Shown: positions 33,722 to 47,074, counted from the stretch's first letter. The stretch: 64,000 bases of DNA from Ambrosia x helenae (GCA_030844895.1 CM061226.1:99485292-99549291), one strand, 5' to 3'. Translations and numbers: made by a program. The notes: generated by a model not told the origin, from the sequence alone.

Positions 33722-36635
33722 TCATGGTGGTCTAGTGGGATGTTTGTGTCCCCACACCTCCAAGTGTGTGCTCCTCCTACACCCAGGTAAATCATCCACA
33801 GTTCTCCCTATAAGCCCTATCAATGCCAACTTCTCCTTCTCACTATCTGGTTCAGGTGGCTTCTTGACCTTCTTCTTCCTTCTCCTTCGTTTTCTCTTAG
33901 TGTTATTCTTACCCACTAATTCCAACCTGTCAATCACAAAACATTCTTTCTTTTCTTTTCCATTCTCCTTCACAGGAGATCCACTTTTGTTAGTTTTAAG
34001 ATTAGCAGTATTAGAGAACACTTTGAGACTCATCTTCCTATCCCCAAACCTCATCTTTACCGTCCCCTCAGCACAATTAATAATGGCTTTAGTAGTAGCC
34101 AGGAACGGTCTACCCAGAATGACAGTTGGTTGTGTGTTTTTAACACAATCAAGCACTAAAAAATCTACCGGGTAATAAAACTCTCCAACCTTAATAATCA
34201 CATCCCTTACAATCCCCCTAGGAAATGAAGGAGTTTGATCGGCCAACACCACAGTTGTGTTGGTTTTCTGTAATGGACCAAAATCATACCGATCATACAA
34301 ACTCCCTGGTAGAATACTCACACTAGCTCCCAAATCCAGAAGCGCTCTATCAACTTGAAAATCACCTACTTGTATAACAATAATAGGCGCTCCTGGGTCT
34401 TGGAGTTTTGGGGGAAGGGTACCCAACAACACGGCATTCACACTAGCACTTAAATCTAATTGCTTAGGAAGTTTATGTCGTCGTTTTTGGGCACTCAATT
34501 CTTTCAGACACTGAACCTGATCGGGACATTCTTCAATTTTATTAATTAGCGGTAAATTAATTTTGACATTTTTAAAATTTTCCCACTTCTCATCCTTTGG
34601 TGGGTCCCGTTTAATTAAATCTTTTCTCTTAGCAGGATCTAATAAAGCCATAGGAAAGGGTACCTTTTTCACCTTCTCACCCCCACACTTAGCCTCATTA
34701 GACCCATTCTTCACATTCTTACTCTCAAGATTTAGTTTGAAAAATTTTTCTTGTTCAGCTTCAGACTCAGATTCTATGTTACACTCCTCCACCATTCCCT
34801 CAACAAACTTTGGTGGAGTATTGTCTGCACTACCTATTTCAGAGGTGGGAAAAATACTTACCGCGTTGATGTGCAGACTTCTGGAGGAAGACTGGTGAGC
34901 AGGATTTAGTGCAGTATCACTAGGAAGTTTACCTGGGTCTCTCCCTGACATCTGAGCAACTAGTTGGCCTACCTGTTTTGAAAAGGCTTCCACAGTCTTG
35001 TCCCGCACTTCATTATCCTTCCTAAGTCCCTTAACATCCTCCTGCACTGCTTTGATAGCTTCCAGAATCACATGTAACTGATTGCTGCTTCCACTTGATG
35101 TGTCGTGCTGATGGTTCCAGTGCTGTTGCTGCTGATTTTCACCCTGCACATGAGAATTAGAAAAAATAGGATTTAATTGGTTATTCGGGTTACCAAACCT
35201 GAAATTGGGGTGATTGCGCAGTCCAAGATTATATGTATTTGAATTCATGTCATACTGTTTTCTTTCTCCATAGACTTGATTTACCTGTTCACCTGCACAT
35301 TCAGCTGCAATATGGCCTAATTCATTACATTCAGTACACACATTAAAAGCACTACCTACCTTCACCTCATCACTTTTTCCTACTCTCAATTGGGCTACCT
35401 GTTTTTCTAAGATCAAATTCTGCTGCTTAAGTTTTTCTATCCTTTCTTCAGCCTCATAATCAACAGCCTTAACAGAAGATGATTTAGATTTCCTACTAGA
35501 CTGTGCCTGTCTCTTAGAAGTTGCACTCATCCTCTCTAAGTACCCCCAATCTATAGCTATCGTGTTAGTGAAAAAAAGTACCATTGCTAATAGCTGTTAG
35601 ATCCCTAACCTCATCAGGCAATAATCCATCATAAAATGCTTTAATAAGCTCCCAAGTCTCAATGCTATGATGAGGGCACTTCCTAAGCAACTCCTTAAAT
35701 CTAGTAAATGCCTCATAAAATGTCTCACCTGAATTCTGCTCAAAGGCCCTAATTGCTTCTCTAGCCTTAGAAGTCTTACTCATATTGTAATACTCTTCTA
35801 AAAACACCTGCTGCATTTCTTGCCAAGTAAAAATGCTACCTGGGGTCAGGGTTGCAAACCACTGCCTAGCCCTATCCTTTAAAGTGAATTGAAACAGCAT
35901 AAGCATAACCTGATCCTTAGTAAACCCAGCCCCTCCTACAGTGTTACAAATAGACTCAAAAGCTGCAATATGTAAGTAGGGCTCCTCTGATCTCTTACCA
36001 TAAAACTCAGGTAGGTGGCCTAAATAATGGGGTTTAACCTCAAAAGCTCTACCATTCCTACCTACGGGTGTCACTACAGCTGATGAATTAGGCATAATGA
36101 CTGGCCTAAAGTGACTATCTACCCCACCCCTAGCTGGTGCCCTCTGAACAAGCTGTGGGACACCATCTACAAACTCTAAATCATCCCCCATATCACCCGC
36201 ATCAAATCGTGGCACACCTCTTGGTGCCTGGTTATTTACCCTTTTCCTTCCAACCCGGTTCCCTTGATTAAAGTGACGTACCTGATTACGTGGGATTGGA
36301 CGCCTAAGATGCAAGTCGAACCCATCCTGATCAAAATCATCATACCTGACGTCGGCATATCTGCCGTCATACTCCTCATGCTCAGATTCTCTATCCTAGT
36401 CAGTCTGCCATGTACTGTGAAAACTTCCCTCGTCAAATTGTTGAGGGATGCGATGCAGCTGTTGGTTTCCAAAGTTTTGTTCCTGCTGTGGTATGACTGG
36501 TCGGGTGTTTCGGGCAGGTTGGAATTGTGGCACTGGTGGTGGGTAATGTGGTTGTGGTGGTATAGGTGGAATAGGTGGTGGTGGATTCTGAGGAGGTAGA
36601 TCCTCAGGAACACTGTGGTGGCTGTGGTAACTCAT
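33722..36635 (-). pseudogene. Athila-like gag-protease polyprotein, two lesions
   Basis: It starts MSYHSHHSVPEDLPPQNPPP at 36635 with a proline-rich N-terminus. An in-frame TAG at 36396..36398 interrupts it and the same frame continues. The Gag domain follows (PHYLGHLPEFYGKRSEEPYL, FTLKDRARQWFATLTPGSIF, FLEEYYNMSKTSKAREAI). A run of T residues near 35570 shifts the frame into the 620-residue part, which has a coiled coil (EERIEKLKQQNLILEKQVAQL), a zinc knuckle (CTECNELGHIAAEC) and a retropepsin with DLGASVSILP. DLGA in place of DTGA is usual in this lineage. The frame ends without entering RT. Confidence 0.88.
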
Positions 36636-36891
36636 GGTAAGTTTAAATTGGTGTAAGGATTGGTTTCTTTTAGTAGTTTTTTTCGATGCATACAAATATG
36701 ATAACCTGCACACACAAAGACAAAAAAAACTAGAGTAGTACTGAACAAGGAAAATAACTAAATAAAAAAAACAAAAGTAAATAAACAAAAAAAAATACTA
36801 TTTAAAAAAAATGTTGTTTTTTTTTTAAAGTTTTTTTTTTCTTCTTCTAAAACTAAAGACAACTAAAACTAAAAACACTAAGCGCACGCAC

Positions 36892-36909
36892 TCCCCGGCA
36901 ACGGCGCCA
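36892..36909 (-). promoter_or_regulatory. Primer binding site of the Athila-like element
   Basis: On minus it reads tggcgccgttgccgggga, three bases from the 5' LTR at 36913. This is the non-methionine (Asp-type) primer site characteristic of Athila elements. Confidence 0.88.
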
Positions 36910-36912
36910 TTT

Positions 36913-37732
36913 TGATCGCGTGTCGAAGTGCTAATCAAAAAATATTTTAAAAACAACTCCTTAGCTACAAGGACTGCAGTATAGGGAGTAGGGTTGTCGA
37001 ACCACGAGGAGTATGTGGTTAGTGTTAATAGCAATTTTTTATTGTAATAATAGAAAAAGTAATAAAATTATGAAGATTAAACTAAGGTACTGCTTTGCTT
37101 GCAAGAAAAGATTGATTAAAAAAGTAATTAAAAAGAATAATATAATGAAAAACGGTCACTCTGGGTTTCTGATTCGGTAATTTTAAAGCCACTCTGTAAT
37201 TAACCTAGATAGGGAATCACATAGACATGATCCTGTTTAACTTGTTCAACCCAATTCAATTATCTTAACACTAAATACAAAATCAAATTATTCCTAGTGC
37301 AAGAAAACCAAGAAACGATGATATGTTGTATCAATGCAAAGAAACCAAATTGTCTAGATCAGTCAAACATACAATTGAATCCAAAAGAACTTTAAGATGT
37401 TCACAAAATTCAATCCAAATACTAGGTATAAAACAGAGTAAACTAATAAAATAAATGAATCATTCACCCGGAAAGAACCGCGAAAGGATTAGCCTTGCAT
37501 CTTGGACGCGTACATGCCCCTTTATTCCTTGCTTCGTGCGATAATATATCCTCCTCTTTTTTTCCTGTTGTCCGATACTTCAAAGCTGTGTCGACCCCTC
37601 GAAATATATTGAATGCCGTCCAAAGATAAATTCATAAAACCCTCCTCGAAAATACATAAAGGAGCCCTCAAATTCCAATTCTTTGGGGCTTGGGCCATGA
37701 CTTTGTGACTTTAGTCACGTTTCATATCTTTC

Positions 37733-37775
<43 letters not shown>

Positions 37776-38024
37776 ACTCTATGTTTCAGACTCGGGTGTT
37801 CTTGGCTTGACCAAAATTTCTCGTCTACGCCCCAACGTCCATGAACACCTGCTCTCAAGTGTTCGTGTCTCGATTAAAATTATTTTGTTTCGAGCTCATT
37901 ATCCACGAACACCTACAAAACACATGCGCGCTAATAAATAACTAAGACCGACTAAAAGTACACAATAAAAGACTAAAATATATACAAACTAACATATTAA
38001 CAAGGTGTTTTCACCAACACATCA
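36913..38024 (-). repeat. 5' LTR (sense strand minus) of the Athila-like element
   Basis: Matches 30844..31971 with a few substitutions, one single-base indel and a shorter TTA tract at about 37735..37774. Confidence 0.93.
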
Positions 38025-38648
38025 GTAGTCCAAACACCATACACATAGCACGAATCATCACCTTAGCATGCACAACTATAACCCTAATGAACAATTACTC
38101 AGATTTTATTATCATGACATCAATATTATTCTGAAACTAACTTAATAACATGTTAATCACTCATCTTGAATCATAAAAACCCTAGATATTAATCATAAAC
38201 ACACATAACACATGTATGATGGTTAGAATCTGATTAACAACACTTATTAACGATTTTCAGAAAGCTTTTTCGTTTTAGAACAGGTCTGGACCATTAGGGA
38301 TTGAATAAAAACGTTTATAAAGATTGCATGGATGGAAACCAAACCTTAGATTTGTGAAAGAATGATGAATTAAGCTTGAAACCTTGTGTTTTGATCAAAA
38401 ATCGCGTTCCAGAGGTTGTGTGTGTGTTGGGGCGGGTTATGGGACGACTAGGGTTTGTATTATGAAGTTTAGGGGGTCAAGCATTGTATTTATAGTCGTT
38501 TTTAGTCGTCCAGCCCATAACTAGCGATTGTGCAGACTTACACGCGATTAGGCATCCTAATCGCATGTAACTTCATGCATTTGGGCCTAATCGCCACTTA
38601 GGTCATGCATTTAGCCCCCCAATCGCCCCAAATGAAGCCTACTCGCCT

Positions 38649-38688
38649 CCCCTATAGGCGATTGGGCTTCCCTAATCGCCTATAGGGG
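38649..38688. repeat. 15-bp stem hairpin in the Tekay-like LTR
   Basis: cccctataggcgatt and its exact inverse aatcgcctatagggg are separated by 10 bases. The copy in the other LTR is 46652..46691, with the stem conserved and one base changed in the loop. Confidence 0.9.
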
Positions 38689-39071
38689 CTGGTTCCGTGT
38701 GTTTTGCGCGTTAAACCCCGTTTTAACATATGTTAACACATATTCACATACCGACAAGTCACATAATGATTGTAAACACATAACACTTGCAAATACACAT
38801 ATTCACACTCGTTCACCAATTCCCGGGACTCGAGACTTGTATGTTCCGTATGACCTGACGATCCTACAAATCGTCACCATTTGTACACTTGGTTAAGGAC
38901 TGACATCTAACGAACCTCTAGACCAACATCCAATGATCTTCTAGACTAAACCGATAGTTCCCGAACCATAACCCGACTTAACTAACCCAGTTAAGTGCAA
39001 TATACGCGTGACTCGCTAAGGTAGACTTTCATCTAGACAACGTTGTTAACCAGAATTTGTCGGGTGTCACA

Positions 39072-39090
39072 TCATCCCCACGTCAAAAGA
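39072..39090 (-). promoter_or_regulatory. Polypurine tract of the Tekay-like element
   Basis: On minus, gacgtggggatga abuts the LTR end tgtgacac. A similar tract at about 39198..39210 on plus (tcatccccacg) is a second copy. Confidence 0.75.
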
Positions 39091-39235
39091 ATTTTCGTCC
39101 CGAAAATTGCACAAGTACCAAAAGGAATAACGAAGGGAAACAACAAAAGATAGAAACAAAAAATAGAAACCAAAAAGAGAGATTTACCCGAGTTGTCACA
39201 TCATCCCCACGTTAAAAGGAATCTCGCCCCGAGAT

Positions 39236-42200
39236 TCATTCAGCTGCAGAAGAGACATATCTCGACTCGAACGCTTCCTTAGGAAAGAGATAAGGATACT
39301 TAGACTTCATCTGATCCTCCCGTTCCCACGTGTACTCTGGTCCCCGGTTCGAGTTCCAGCGAACCTTTACGATGCGAATCTTGCTATGACGTAGGCTACG
39401 AATCTTGTAATCCAGAATCTCCACAGGTTCTTCCACAATCCGAAGACGATCATCAACCTTGATCTCTTCCAGTGGAACAATGAGAGACTCGTCAGCCAGA
39501 CACTTCTTCAAGTTGACACATGGAAGACGTTATGTACGTTACCGAGCTCCGTCGGTAAATCAAGACGATATGCCACCGACCCAATCCGTTCCAGGATCGT
39601 AACTAGGCCGACATACCGCGGATTGAGTTTGCCACGCTTCCCAAAGCGTATGACGCCCTTCCACGGTGAGACTTTCAGAAGTACCTTGTCATCAACTTGG
39701 AACTCCAATGGTTTGCGACGCTGATCGGCATAACTCTTTTGCCGATCCCGTGCCGCTGCCAACCGGTTACGAATCTGTACGATCTTTTCCGAAGTTTCGT
39801 ACACCAGTTCAGGCCCAGTAAGTTGACTCTCACCCACCTCAGCCCAACAAAGAGGAGAACGGCATTTCCGCCCGTACAGTGCCTCGAACGGAGCCGCCTT
39901 GATGCTCGTGTGATAACTGTTGTTGTATGAGAATTCTACTAACGGTAAATGAGCTTCCCAACCTTTGCCAAAATCGATCACACATGCCCGCAACATGTCT
40001 TCCAAAGTTTGAATTGTGCGTTCACTCTGACCGTCCGTCTGTGGGTGATAAGCTGTACTCATGTCTAGTTGGGTACCCAAAGCCTTGTGTAAAGACTTCC
40101 AGAAGTGAGAAGTAAAATGGGAATCACGATCCGAAATAATAGAAACCGGCACCCCGTGCTTAGAAACAACTTCCTTCAGATAAAGACGAGCCAAACGATC
40201 CATGGTGTCGGTCTCCTTAATAGCGAGAAAATGGGCTGATTTTGTCAACCGATCAACAATCACCCATATCTTGTCATTCCCGCTTGGTGACTTAGGAAGT
40301 TGCGTGACAAAATCCATTGTAATCCGTTCCCATTTCCATTCCGGAATTTCAGGTTGTTGCAAGAGACCCGACGGTTTCTGGTATTCCACTTTGACCTTAG
40401 CACAGGTCAAGCATTTGCTCACGTATGAGGCTATATCTGACCTCATGTTTGGCCACCAGTAAAGCACCTTCAGATCTTGGTACATCTTATCCGAACCAGG
40501 ATGAATAGAATACCGGGACTTATGAGCCTCATTTAGGACAAGCTCCCGTAGTCCCCCAAATAAAGGAACCCATATGCGTCTTGCGAAGTAGTGCAGGCCA
40601 TCAGGCCTTCGCTCGAGGTGCTTGTCGGCACCGTGCATAGTCTCAGCTTTAAGGTTTTCCTCCTTCAAAGCTTCTAACTGGGCAGAACGGAGTTGATCAG
40701 GTAGGGATGAATGAATGGTGAGCTGCAACGCCCGAACGCGACGAGGTTTAGTTGATTCCTTCCTGCTCAAGGCGTCTGCTACAACATTCGCCTTGCCAGG
40801 ATGGTACTTAATGGCACAATCATAGTCGTTCAGGAGTTCAATCCAACGACGCTGCCGTATGTTCAAATGTTGTTGGTCGAAAATATGTTGGAGACTCTTG
40901 TGATCGGTGTAGATGGTGCATTTGGTACCGTACAAGTAATGTCTCCAAATTTTCAACGCGAATACCACGGCACCCAACTCCAAGTCATGGGTGGTGTAGT
41001 TCTTCTCGTGCACCTTGAGTTGACGAGAAGCATACGCAATCACTTTCTCGCGTTGCATCAACACACAACCGAGACCATGAATAGAAGCATCACAGTAAAC
41101 AACGAAATCATCAGGGCCTTCAGGTAAGGACAAAATAGGAGCAGAACAAAGTTTAGACTTCAGTTCTTGAAATGCCGACTCTTGTGGTTCACCCCAGTCG
41201 AATTTTCTATCCTTCTGAGTAAGAGTGGTGAGGGGTTGAGCGATCTTCGAGAACCCCTGAATGAAACGACGATAGTAGCCCGCAAGGCCTAGGAATTGCC
41301 GCACCTCAGTTGGCGTCTTTGGTGCTCCCCAGTCCTTGATCGCTTCGATCTTAGCTGGATCGACATGAATTCCTAGTTCATTAACCACATGTCCTAGGAA
41401 CTGAACTTCGCGTAACCAAAAGTCACACTTTGAGAACTTGGCGTAAAGTTGTTCCCGTCGCAAGAGTTCCAGAACCAAACGCAGGTGTTCCTCGTGTTCA
41501 GTCTTGTTCTTGGAGTAGATCAGAATGTCATCAATAAACACAATGACGAACTTGTCCAGATATGGTTTGCAAACGCGATTCATCAAATCCATGAAAACCG
41601 CCGGCGCGTTCGTGAGACCGAAAGGCATGACCAAGAATTCGAAATGGCCATAACGTGTACGAAAGGCAGTCTTTGCAATGTCAGCTTCCCTTACGCGCAA
41701 CTGGTGATAACCGGACCTCAAATCAATCTTGGAGTAGTAACTAGAACCCTGAAGTTGGTCGAATAGATCATCAATACGTGGAAGAGGATAACGGTTCTTG
41801 ACGGTCAATTTGTTCAGTTCTCTGTAGTCCACACACAATCGGAAACTTCCATCCTTCTTCTTAACAAATAGAATCGGGGCTCCCCAAGGGGAAGAACTTG
41901 GTCTGATGAAACCCTTGTCCAAGAGTTCCTGTAACTGACTAGACAATTCCTGCATCTCGGGAGGTGCAAGACGGTAGGGGGCCCGAGCAATAGGAGCAGC
42001 CCCTGGTACAAGATCAATACCGAACTCGACTTGACGATGGGGAGGAAGACCAGATAAATCATCGGGAAAAACATCAGGAAACTCGCGTACAACTGGAATA
42101 TCGTCGATCTTCTTCTCATCACCAGAGGAAACAGATAAAAGTGCCAAAACGGCCGGATAACCCTTTCGAAGACACTTAAGGGCTTTCATGCTAGAGATGA

Positions 42201-42570
42201 TATTCAGCGGAACACCACCCTTGATACCGTACACAGAAAGGAATTCTCCATCAGGGAGAGGAATCCGAATAATCTTGTCGTAACAGACAATCTCCGCGCG
42301 ATACAAAGACAACCAATCCATTCCTACCACCACGTCAAAACTACCCAAAGGTACCGGCATAAGGTCGATGGGGAACGACAAACCCGACAACTCCAGTTGA
42401 CACTCCCGAAGGATACAAGTAGCTTCAATCTTTTTACCGTCCGCCAACTCAATAATATACTTAGTCTCTAATGGTACGGGTACTACATCTAGCAGTCGAC
42501 TAACTTCCATGGATACAAAACTCTTGTCGGCACCAGAATCAAATAAAACACTAACAGAGCGATTATTGAG
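39236..42570 (-). pseudogene. pol of the Tekay-like element (PR-RT-RH-IN-chromodomain-like)
   Basis: A nearly intact polyprotein. The protease active site [12 protein letters not shown] lies just before the first in-frame ATG (42510), so the frame runs through from gag. Then come RT ([22 protein letters not shown]), RNase H ([15 protein letters not shown]), the integrase zinc domain (HPGSDKM to CLTCAKVK), and the integrase core ([33 protein letters not shown]). A single-base lesion near 39510, after NVFHVS, shifts the frame. The remaining 91 residues carry the chromodomain-like tail (IRIVKVRWNSNRGPEYTWER). It is close to functional but not intact. Confidence 0.92.
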
Positions 42571-42689
42571 AAGGAACGTACCAGTAACTGTGTCAGGATC
42601 TTGTCTAGCCTCCGCGGCTCCTATGACGAAGGCACGTGCATTTCTGCCGCCGCCCCCGTTGTTTCCGTTACCGTTATTCCCACCCTGCT

Positions 42690-43872
42690 TCAGTTTCGGG
42701 CAATCCTTCTTGTAATGCCCAGTCTCACCACAGTTGTAACATCCTTGTCTTCTCGTAGTCCCTTGAGTAGTAGGAGCTGAGTTAGTAGTCGGGGCCTGGG
42801 TCGATGGAAGTGTAGCCCGACAATCTTTAGCAAAATGCCCAATTCGCTGGCAGCGATGACAACGGTTACTGTCGCAGTTCCCTTGATGATGACGTCCACA
42901 CTTGTTACATTTAGGCAGTTTCCCCGCATAACCACCCTGTTTGTTACCCGAAGAAGAAGAACCCCATTATCGAACCTCTTACCCTGCTGTGCTGGCCCAG
43001 ATCCTTTCCCTTCATTATCCCACTTGCGCTTGTTGTTCTCTGGGGCCTTGACAGTCGAACCCTTAGCAGGCAAAATACCCTCATTCACCTTCAAGTTGGT
43101 CATCCTATGAGCCGATCGGACCACCTCTGAGTATGTAGGATGATTTCCAGCAGCTACCAACCCTGCGATTTCTGGCACCAACCCCGAGATATAATGCTCA
43201 ATCCTCCTGTATTCTGGCACATGCAGATCGGGACACAGCACTGCCAACTCGTTACGCCTCACAGTATACTTCTCAATTTCAGACCCAGTCATCTTGAGGT
43301 TCCACACCTCGTGCTCTAGCTTTTGCACCTCTTCCCTTGGACAGTACTCACGCTTCAGCAGCTGCACAAAATTCTCCCAAGGCATAGCATACGCCTCCCC
43401 AATACCCATATTCTGGGTGATGTTATTCCACCAAGTCAAAGCAACATCCTGGAATAACGCAGCAGCATACTTAACCCGATCTTCTGGGAGACAGTTACAC
43501 ATCAGGAACACTGACTCCACTTTCTCCAGCCACCTAAGCAAGCTCACCGCACCCTCAGTGCCAGAGAATTCCTGGGGCTTACAGTCTCGAAACATCTTGT
43601 AGGTACACATGGGTGGGGGTGGGTTAACAGGACCACCTGAAATGAAACGCATGAGAAACCACGAAGAATGTAAACAAGGTTCACCAATGAGGCAAAGAAA
43701 ATGGATAAATCAACTTACCACCACCGTTGTGCCCTAACTGGAAGGCAGCTTGGAGCAAGTTGTTCAGATCATCCTGCGATAGGTTAATACCTCCACGACC
43801 ACCAGCACCACCGCGACCACCACCACGTCCACCATTGCGACCACCTCCACGTCCTCCTCGTACTCCAGACAT
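42690..43872 (-). pseudogene. gag of the Tekay-like element, with a probable 82-bp intron
   Basis: Exon 1 (43719..43872) encodes MSGVRGGRGGGRNGG followed by INLSQDDLNNLLQAAFQLGH. It reaches a GT donor (gtaagttg) at 43718, and an AG acceptor (atttcag) ends at 43637. The joined frame continues into GGPVNPPPPMCTYKMFRDCK, then the Gag core (FSGTEGAVSLLRWLEKVESV, YAAALFQDVALTWWNN). Unspliced, the frame stops inside the intron. Downstream, a frame shift near 42965 and a small deletion near 42850 break the zinc-knuckle region ([26 protein letters not shown]). Arg/Gly-rich starts are usual in Tekay Gag. Confidence 0.85.
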
Positions 43873-44411
43873 GATTCTGGCAGAAAGAACGAGAAAATTT
43901 AGTTTCGCAGCTAAAGATAACCACTAATGTTAACAAAATCAAAGCTAGATCCAATTCAGGACTATCACTCCAAACCCAGAGCTCACCAGGGCTTCCATGC
44001 ATTTCGGTTTATGATTTTGTGTGCACCCAAAATGATAAACCGCTCTACATGGTCCTCCAAGTGTTCTCCTAGTTCAAAGTTCAAATCACCGAACATAGAC
44101 TCTTAGCTATACACCGTAATACTACGGTAGTTTATAACAAGTGTTTCTATTGGAGTATAGAAGGGAGATGTCCGAGCCTTGGACAAATCTCAAGAGTATA
44201 CGAGTTACCCCAATATACTACACTGCCTAGAAAGCAAGTAACCCAACCTAAGATAGAACGGATGATGTAACGTAGAAAGACCAAATGATTTAGAGACACC
44301 CCGACAAGACCATACGTAAACCACCATAATGTTTAGTACCATGTGATCGTCTAGTGTGTGCGACTCGGCTATAGACTAGACCCTACATGCAGTACTAGTT
44401 CACTATAACCA

Positions 44412-44425
44412 TTGGCTCTGATACC
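44412..44425 (-). promoter_or_regulatory. Primer binding site (tRNA-iMet) of the Tekay-like element
   Basis: Minus strand tggtatcagagcca, four bases from the LTR at 44430. Confidence 0.93.
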
Positions 44426-44429
44426 AATC

Positions 44430-47074
44430 TGTCACACCCTCAAAATCCACTTGCGGAGTTTTACCGCGAGGCGCATGACAAACCAGGATCCAAACCAACG
44501 ATCACAATAAACAAGTCTAAAATGAACATAATGCAATTTCAAAACAATGTTTAAAATCCCCGTTTACAGCGGAAGCTTATTCAAAACAATATTCAATAGT
44601 AAACCAATGTTCAACGTTTGTAAAACCATGCCACCCTAACTAGACGCCGTGCAGACGCGTGCGCCCTAGTCCAGTCGTGCTACCTTAGCGACCTGAGAAA
44701 AAATGTAAGAGAATACGTCAGCACAAAAATGTTGGTGAGTTTACAGGTTTTGTAACCCAAGTACCAAGTCAACCTGTTCATACTATAACAAATCGAAAAC
44801 CAGTGTACGCTAGCTAGGCGTATGTTTTGTTACTACCACGATTGGAAAACCATTACTAACTCGTAAACCAAATGTGTGCCCGATGTAGTAAACCTGTTGT
44901 TCCTGTTGTTCCTGTTTGAGACAATATGCACCCGCCGACCCTCCAAGTCGACGAGCGGGGTTGGCCACTCCCAATAGCGCTATTCACATTTCCCCGTTGT
45001 GCAAACCCGCACATTCATGGTTCCCCCCGGGACTTCCAAAGATCGTGTAGTACACAATAGAAAACCCATAGTATGACAGTAGTTACCAAATAATCGTTTT
45101 AACACATGTTTTCTCCCCCGAAAATGTGAAACCAGTTTAAAAAGAGGGGCCGTAAACTCACCTTAAGTTGCGTTACTTCGTAATACGAATAATTCAGCAG
45201 CTATGCTAGTCCCGAAAAGCGGCGACCTAACATATGACAGTTACAAGCACTTAGACTAATAACCCGCAGGTTAGTTAGTCCCTAGATGTCCAGACCATAA
45301 CCAAGTTCGTTTGAAAACACCGTGACTGTTTAACTGACCCAAAGTACAAGACTCGACATCCCATTGGTGACCCGAGACTCCCCGTGTTATGTTTACGCTC
45401 TCAAACATACAATCATGCAATCACACTTAACATACGTTAACGCACAACAAGTTATAGCACATAGCTCACGTATCACATAATTACATCCCAACATATGTTA
45501 CCAAGTTATTAGATATGTTACGGGGTTCCTAGCATGTTCCTACAGGTCAAATCGGGTCTCGGAATGCTAATTTACACTTACAGCAGCAGTACACGCGATT
45601 AGGAAAAGTCAACTAGCATTTAGGTTGGTCAACTGGCATTTAGGAAGGCTAATCGCCTCTATTATAGGCGATTAGGGCTATACCACATGTAATTACTAGC
45701 AATTAGGGCTATACCACATGTAATTACTAGCAATTAGGGCTATAAGACATGTATCTACTAGCAATTAGCTCATAAGACATGTATCTACTAGCAATTAGCC
45801 CCTACTCGCATGAAACATAGGCGATTAGCCTCCTAATCGCCCATAACATAGGCGATTAGGGTTGCTAATCGCCAGTAACCAGCTGTTCCGGTTTTTCGCG
45901 CGTTTAACGCTCCAAATCAGATCCAGAACGTGTGTAACCATCCAATATCTTCCCAATAACTATTCTAAACATGTTTAAACTAAAATCCTTCGTTTTGCCT
46001 CGTATTATCAGCCCTGCATGCACCCATGTAGTCCAAACACCATACACATAGCACGAATCATCACCTTAGCATGCACAACTATAACCCTAATGAACAATTA
46101 CTCAGATTTTATTATCATGACATCAATATTATTCTGAAACTAACTTAATAACATGTTAATCACTCATCTTGAATCATAAAAACCCTAGATATTAATCATA
46201 AACACACATAACACATGTATGATGGTTAGAATCTGATTAACAACACTTATTAACGATTTTCAGAAAGCTTTTTCGTTTTAGAACAGGTCTGGACCATTAG
46301 GGATTGAATAAAAACGTTTATAAAGATTGCATGGATGGAAACCAAACCTTAGATTTGTGAAAGAATGATGAATTAAGCTTGAAACCTTGTGTTTTGATCA
46401 AAAATCGCGTTCCAGAGGTTGTGTGTGTGTTGGGGCGGGTTATGGGACGACTAGGGTTTGTATTATGAAGTTTAGGGGGTCAAGCATTGTATTTATAGTC
46501 GTTTTTAGTCGTCCAGCCCGTAACTAGCGATTGTGCAGACTTACACGCGATTAGGCATCCTAATCGCATGTAACTTCATGCATTTGGGCCTAATCGCCAC
46601 TTAGGTCATGCATTTAGCCCCCCAATCGCCCCAAATGAAGCCTACTCGCCTCCCCTATAGGCGATTGGGCTTCTCTAATCGCCTATAGGGGCTGGTTCCG
46701 TGTGTTTTGCGCGTTAAACCCCGTTTTAACATATGTTAACACATATTCACATACCGACAAGTCACATAATGATTGTAAACACATAACACTTGCAAATACA
46801 CATATTCACACTCGTTCACCAATTCCCGGGACTCGAGACTTGTATGTTCCGTATGACCTGACGATCCTACAAATCGTCACCATTTGTACACTTGGTTAAG
46901 GACTGACATCTAACGAACCTCTAGACCAACATCCAATGATCTTCTAGACTAAACCGATAGTTCCCGAACCATAACCCAACTTAACTAACCCAGTTAAGTG
47001 CAATATACGCGTGACTCGCTAAGGTAGACTTTCATCTAGACAACGTTGTTAACCAGAATTTGCCGGGTGTCACA
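44430..47074 (-). repeat. 5' LTR (sense strand minus) of the Tekay-like element
   Basis: 2645 bp, TGTCAC to GTGTCACA, intact. It serves as the empty-site reference for the insertion in the other LTR (junction at 46027..46034). Confidence 0.95.

Larger units (their letters stand above)
30844..38024 (-). mobile_element. Athila-like gag-protease retrotransposon nested in the LTR
   Basis: Two LTRs (1128 and 1112 bp) start TGATCGCG and end ACACATCA. A perfect 5-bp duplication gtagt (30839..30843 and 38025..38029) shows it inserted into the Tekay-like LTR. The primer site tggcgccgttgccgggga on minus is the type used by Athila elements. Gag and protease are present, but RT, RNase H and integrase are absent between 33722 and 31972. 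It is therefore a non-autonomous derivative that kept Gag. LTRs differ at a handful of bases and in the length of a TTA microsatellite. Confidence 0.92.
29241..39071 (-). repeat. 3' LTR (sense strand minus) of the Tekay-like element, split
   Basis: Matches 44430..47074 outside the nested 30844..38024 insertion. It carries the lesion TATCAC for TGTCAC at its outer end. Confidence 0.93.
29241..47074 (-). mobile_element. Tekay-like Ty3/gypsy retrotransposon
   Basis: LTRs of 2645 bp each (29241..39071 excluding a nested element, and 44430..47074) are flanked by a 5-bp duplication ctgtg (29236..29240 and 47075..47079). Primer site and genes place the sense strand on minus. The order is gag (with a probable intron), protease, RT, RNase H, integrase and a chromodomain-like tail. 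The 2.6-kb LTRs and the tail VKVRWNSNRGPEYTWERE fit the Tekay/Del lineage. The left LTR's second base is mutated (ta instead of tg). The LTRs differ at scattered positions, so it is older than the elements near 2.4 and 8.7 kb. Confidence 0.93.

Noticed and set aside
38699..38896. 65-residue frame present identically at 46702..46899
   Set aside because: Identical because the two lie in the LTR pair; no recognisable protein.
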